A stretch of 48,161 nucleotides of DNA from Myxococcales bacterium (GTDB taxonomy: Bacteria > Myxococcota > UBA4151): the NCBI GenBank assembly GCA_002722845.1, contig PBND01000034.1:1-48161 (forward strand), written 5' to 3'. The number at the start of each line of letters is the position of its first letter. Positions within the stretch are counted from its first letter, which is position 1. The notes under the pieces are model-generated. The model worked only from the letters and a program-made list of their open reading frames with translations. It was not told the DNA's origin and searched no databases. Positions 46,984-48,161 of this stretch are shown here, in pieces. The position numbers and the translations under genes are program-made.

Positions 46984-48161
46984 GTGAGAATGTCGCCAGT
47001 GCCCTGAGCGCCATGGCGGAAGCCCAGCCCGAAACCCCTGCGATGTACTTGCCCGATGGTTGGGAAAGCCGGGGGCAGCTGCGCTATCGAGCCATCTCTT
47101 TTGCCAAGCTCGATAGGGACAGCAATGAGATCGCCGCCGGCCTGCAGGGCTTGGGGCTAAAGAAAGGCAGCCGCGTCGCCCTGATGGTGCCGCCGGGGGA
47201 AGCCTTCTTCGGGGTGACCTTTGCGCTCTTTAAGGTGGGGCTCGTGCCGGTGCTCATCGATCCGGGTATCGGCCTAAAAGCCCTCAAAACCTGCTTGGCT
47301 GAGGCCAAGCCGGAAGCCTTTATCGGCATTCCCAAAGCCCAAGTCGCCCGGCTGCTCTTCGGCTGGTGTCGGGGGCAGTTGAAGCATGTGGTGACCGTGG
47401 GGCCCCGCTTGTTCTGGGGCGGCACCACCTTGAAAGCGGTGCAGCAAAAGGGGGCTGCCGCCGGACCGTACGTGGCGCCGGAGGTTGGCGGTGATGATCC
47501 GGCCGCGGTGCTTTTTACCAGTGGCAGTACGGGCATTCCGAAAGGGGCGCTGTATCGGCACCGCAACTTCATGGCGCAGGTGGCCATGATTCGGGATCGC
47601 TACCAGATCGAGCCTGGCGAGGTCGATCTGCCCACCTTCCCCCTCTTTGCCCTCTTTGATCCGGCCCTCGGCATGACCGCGGTGATTCCGAAGATGGACT
47701 TTACCCGCCCGGCGAAGGCCAACCCCAAACTGCTGGCCCAGGCCATCGAGCGCTTCGAGTGCACCAACATGTTTGGCTCGCCCGCGTTGCTCAACACCTT
47801 CAGTCGCTGGGGGGAGCCGGCTGGCAAAAAGTTCCCCAGCCTGCGGCGCATTCTTTCGGCCGGTGCACCCGTGCCGGCCGAGGTGCTGTCCCGCTGTCGG
47901 GCCATGATCCCCGAGGACGCCACCATCTCCACCCCCTACGGCGCCACGGAGAGTTTACCGGTGGCCTCCATCGAGAGCCGAGAGGTCCTGGGTGAAACCG
48001 GGGCGAAGACGGCCCAGGGCAAGGGCGTGTGTGTGGGGCTACCGGATCCCAAGGCGAAGGTGCGCATCATCAAGATCAGCGACAAGGCCATCAAGTCCTG
48101 GTCCGATGATCTGTTGGCGCCCCCGGGGGAGGTCGGCGAGATCGTGGTGAACAGCCCGGCG
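46980..48161 (+). CDS. oleC: OleC, beta-lactone synthetase, 3' end cut by window edge
   Basis: Activates the beta-hydroxy acid with ATP and closes it to a beta-lactone. 394 codons are visible to the window edge in an open frame. The AMP-ligase P-loop FTSGSTGIPKG lies near residue 180, STPYGATESLPV is the adenylate-binding region and GEVGEIVV near the edge is a typical late core motif. The start is the GTG at 46980, overlapping the oleB stop. oleD, the reductase between OleA and OleC, is not in the window and would be expected close by on the right. Confidence 0.9.
   Translation, partial: MSENVASALSAMAEAQPETPAMYLPDGWESRGQLRYRAISFAKLDRDSNEIAAGLQGLGLKKGSRVALMVPPGEAFFGVTFALFKVGLVPVLIDPGIGLKALKTCLAEAKPEAFIGIPKAQVARLLFGWCRGQLKHVVTVGPRLFWGGTTLKAVQQKGAAAGPYVAPEVGGDDPAAVLFTSGSTGIPKGALYRHRNFMAQVAMIRDRYQIEPGEVDLPTFPLFALFDPALGMTAVIPKMDFTRPAKANPKLLAQAIERFECTNMFGSPALLNTFSRWGEPAGKKFPSLRRILSAGAPVPAEVLSRCRAMIPEDATISTPYGATESLPVASIESREVLGETGAKTAQGKGVCVGLPDPKAKVRIIKISDKAIKSWSDDLLAPPGEVGEIVVNSPA

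Overview
The window reads as a single continuous piece of a GC-rich chromosome (third codon positions mostly G or C) from a Myxococcota-like (deltaproteobacterial) bacterium. The evidence is two giant proteins made of the cysteine-rich DUF4215 / 'Myxococcus cysteine-rich' repeat, a MYXO-CTERM-like tail on a TIGR03790-type protein, 13 predicted lipoproteins among 39 protein genes, and an oleABC long-chain olefin cluster. I see no insertion sequence, prophage, CRISPR array or plasmid replication gene. Eleven genes appear to start with GTG or TTG.

Layout. 1-2989: a truncated nuclease/phosphatase-fold lipoprotein, a type I asparaginase and a lipoprotein with a fibrinogen-like domain. 3147-6042: an unrecognised protein, a DUF1521-like protein (a family that includes type III effectors) and a TPR protein resembling SycD/LcrH type III chaperones, with a strong terminator between the last two. 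6135-18327: a rightward run of closely spaced genes: Cys-rich lipoprotein, caspase-like peptidase, GlpD, lipoprotein hydrolase, TIGR03790 protein, DUF5610-like protein, thioredoxin-fold/Omp28-like lipoprotein, dCTP deaminase and a beta-lactamase-fold lipoprotein. 18324-24462: a leftward set: leuS, an LptE-like gene, holA, a small secreted protein and a carboxylesterase. 24636-28408: core information genes: rpsT, yqeY, dnaG, a CAT-anticodon tRNA, a CT398-like zinc ribbon protein and the RNase P RNA. 28541-32983: lipid-related and miscellaneous genes: YceI, PlsC, SCP2, an MpaB-like oxygenase, a thiopurine-methyltransferase-like enzyme and a discoidin-like lipoprotein. 33122-41730: two DUF4215 proteins (22 and 35 repeats) flanking a GMC oxidoreductase. 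41738-44993: an acyl-CoA thioesterase, a thymidine kinase lacking its zinc ligands, and a Cys-rich lipoprotein behind a good sigma-54 promoter match. 45100-48161: oleA, oleB and the start of oleC.

How the genes fit together. Three themes recur. (1) Surface display: most lipoproteins carry a low-complexity tether rich in Asp-Ala-Gly right after the lipidated Cys, then either Cys-rich modules or an enzyme domain. (2) Lipid chemistry: oleABC, PlsC, a thioesterase, SCP2/MpaB and GlpD. (3) Housekeeping: leuS-lptE-holA and rpsT-yqeY-dnaG. The best candidates for something undescribed are the DUF1521/SycD-like pair with a diverged self-cleavage site, and the paired giant DUF4215 proteins with a shared C-terminal domain around an oxidoreductase. 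All assignments come from reading the sequence; no database search was run.
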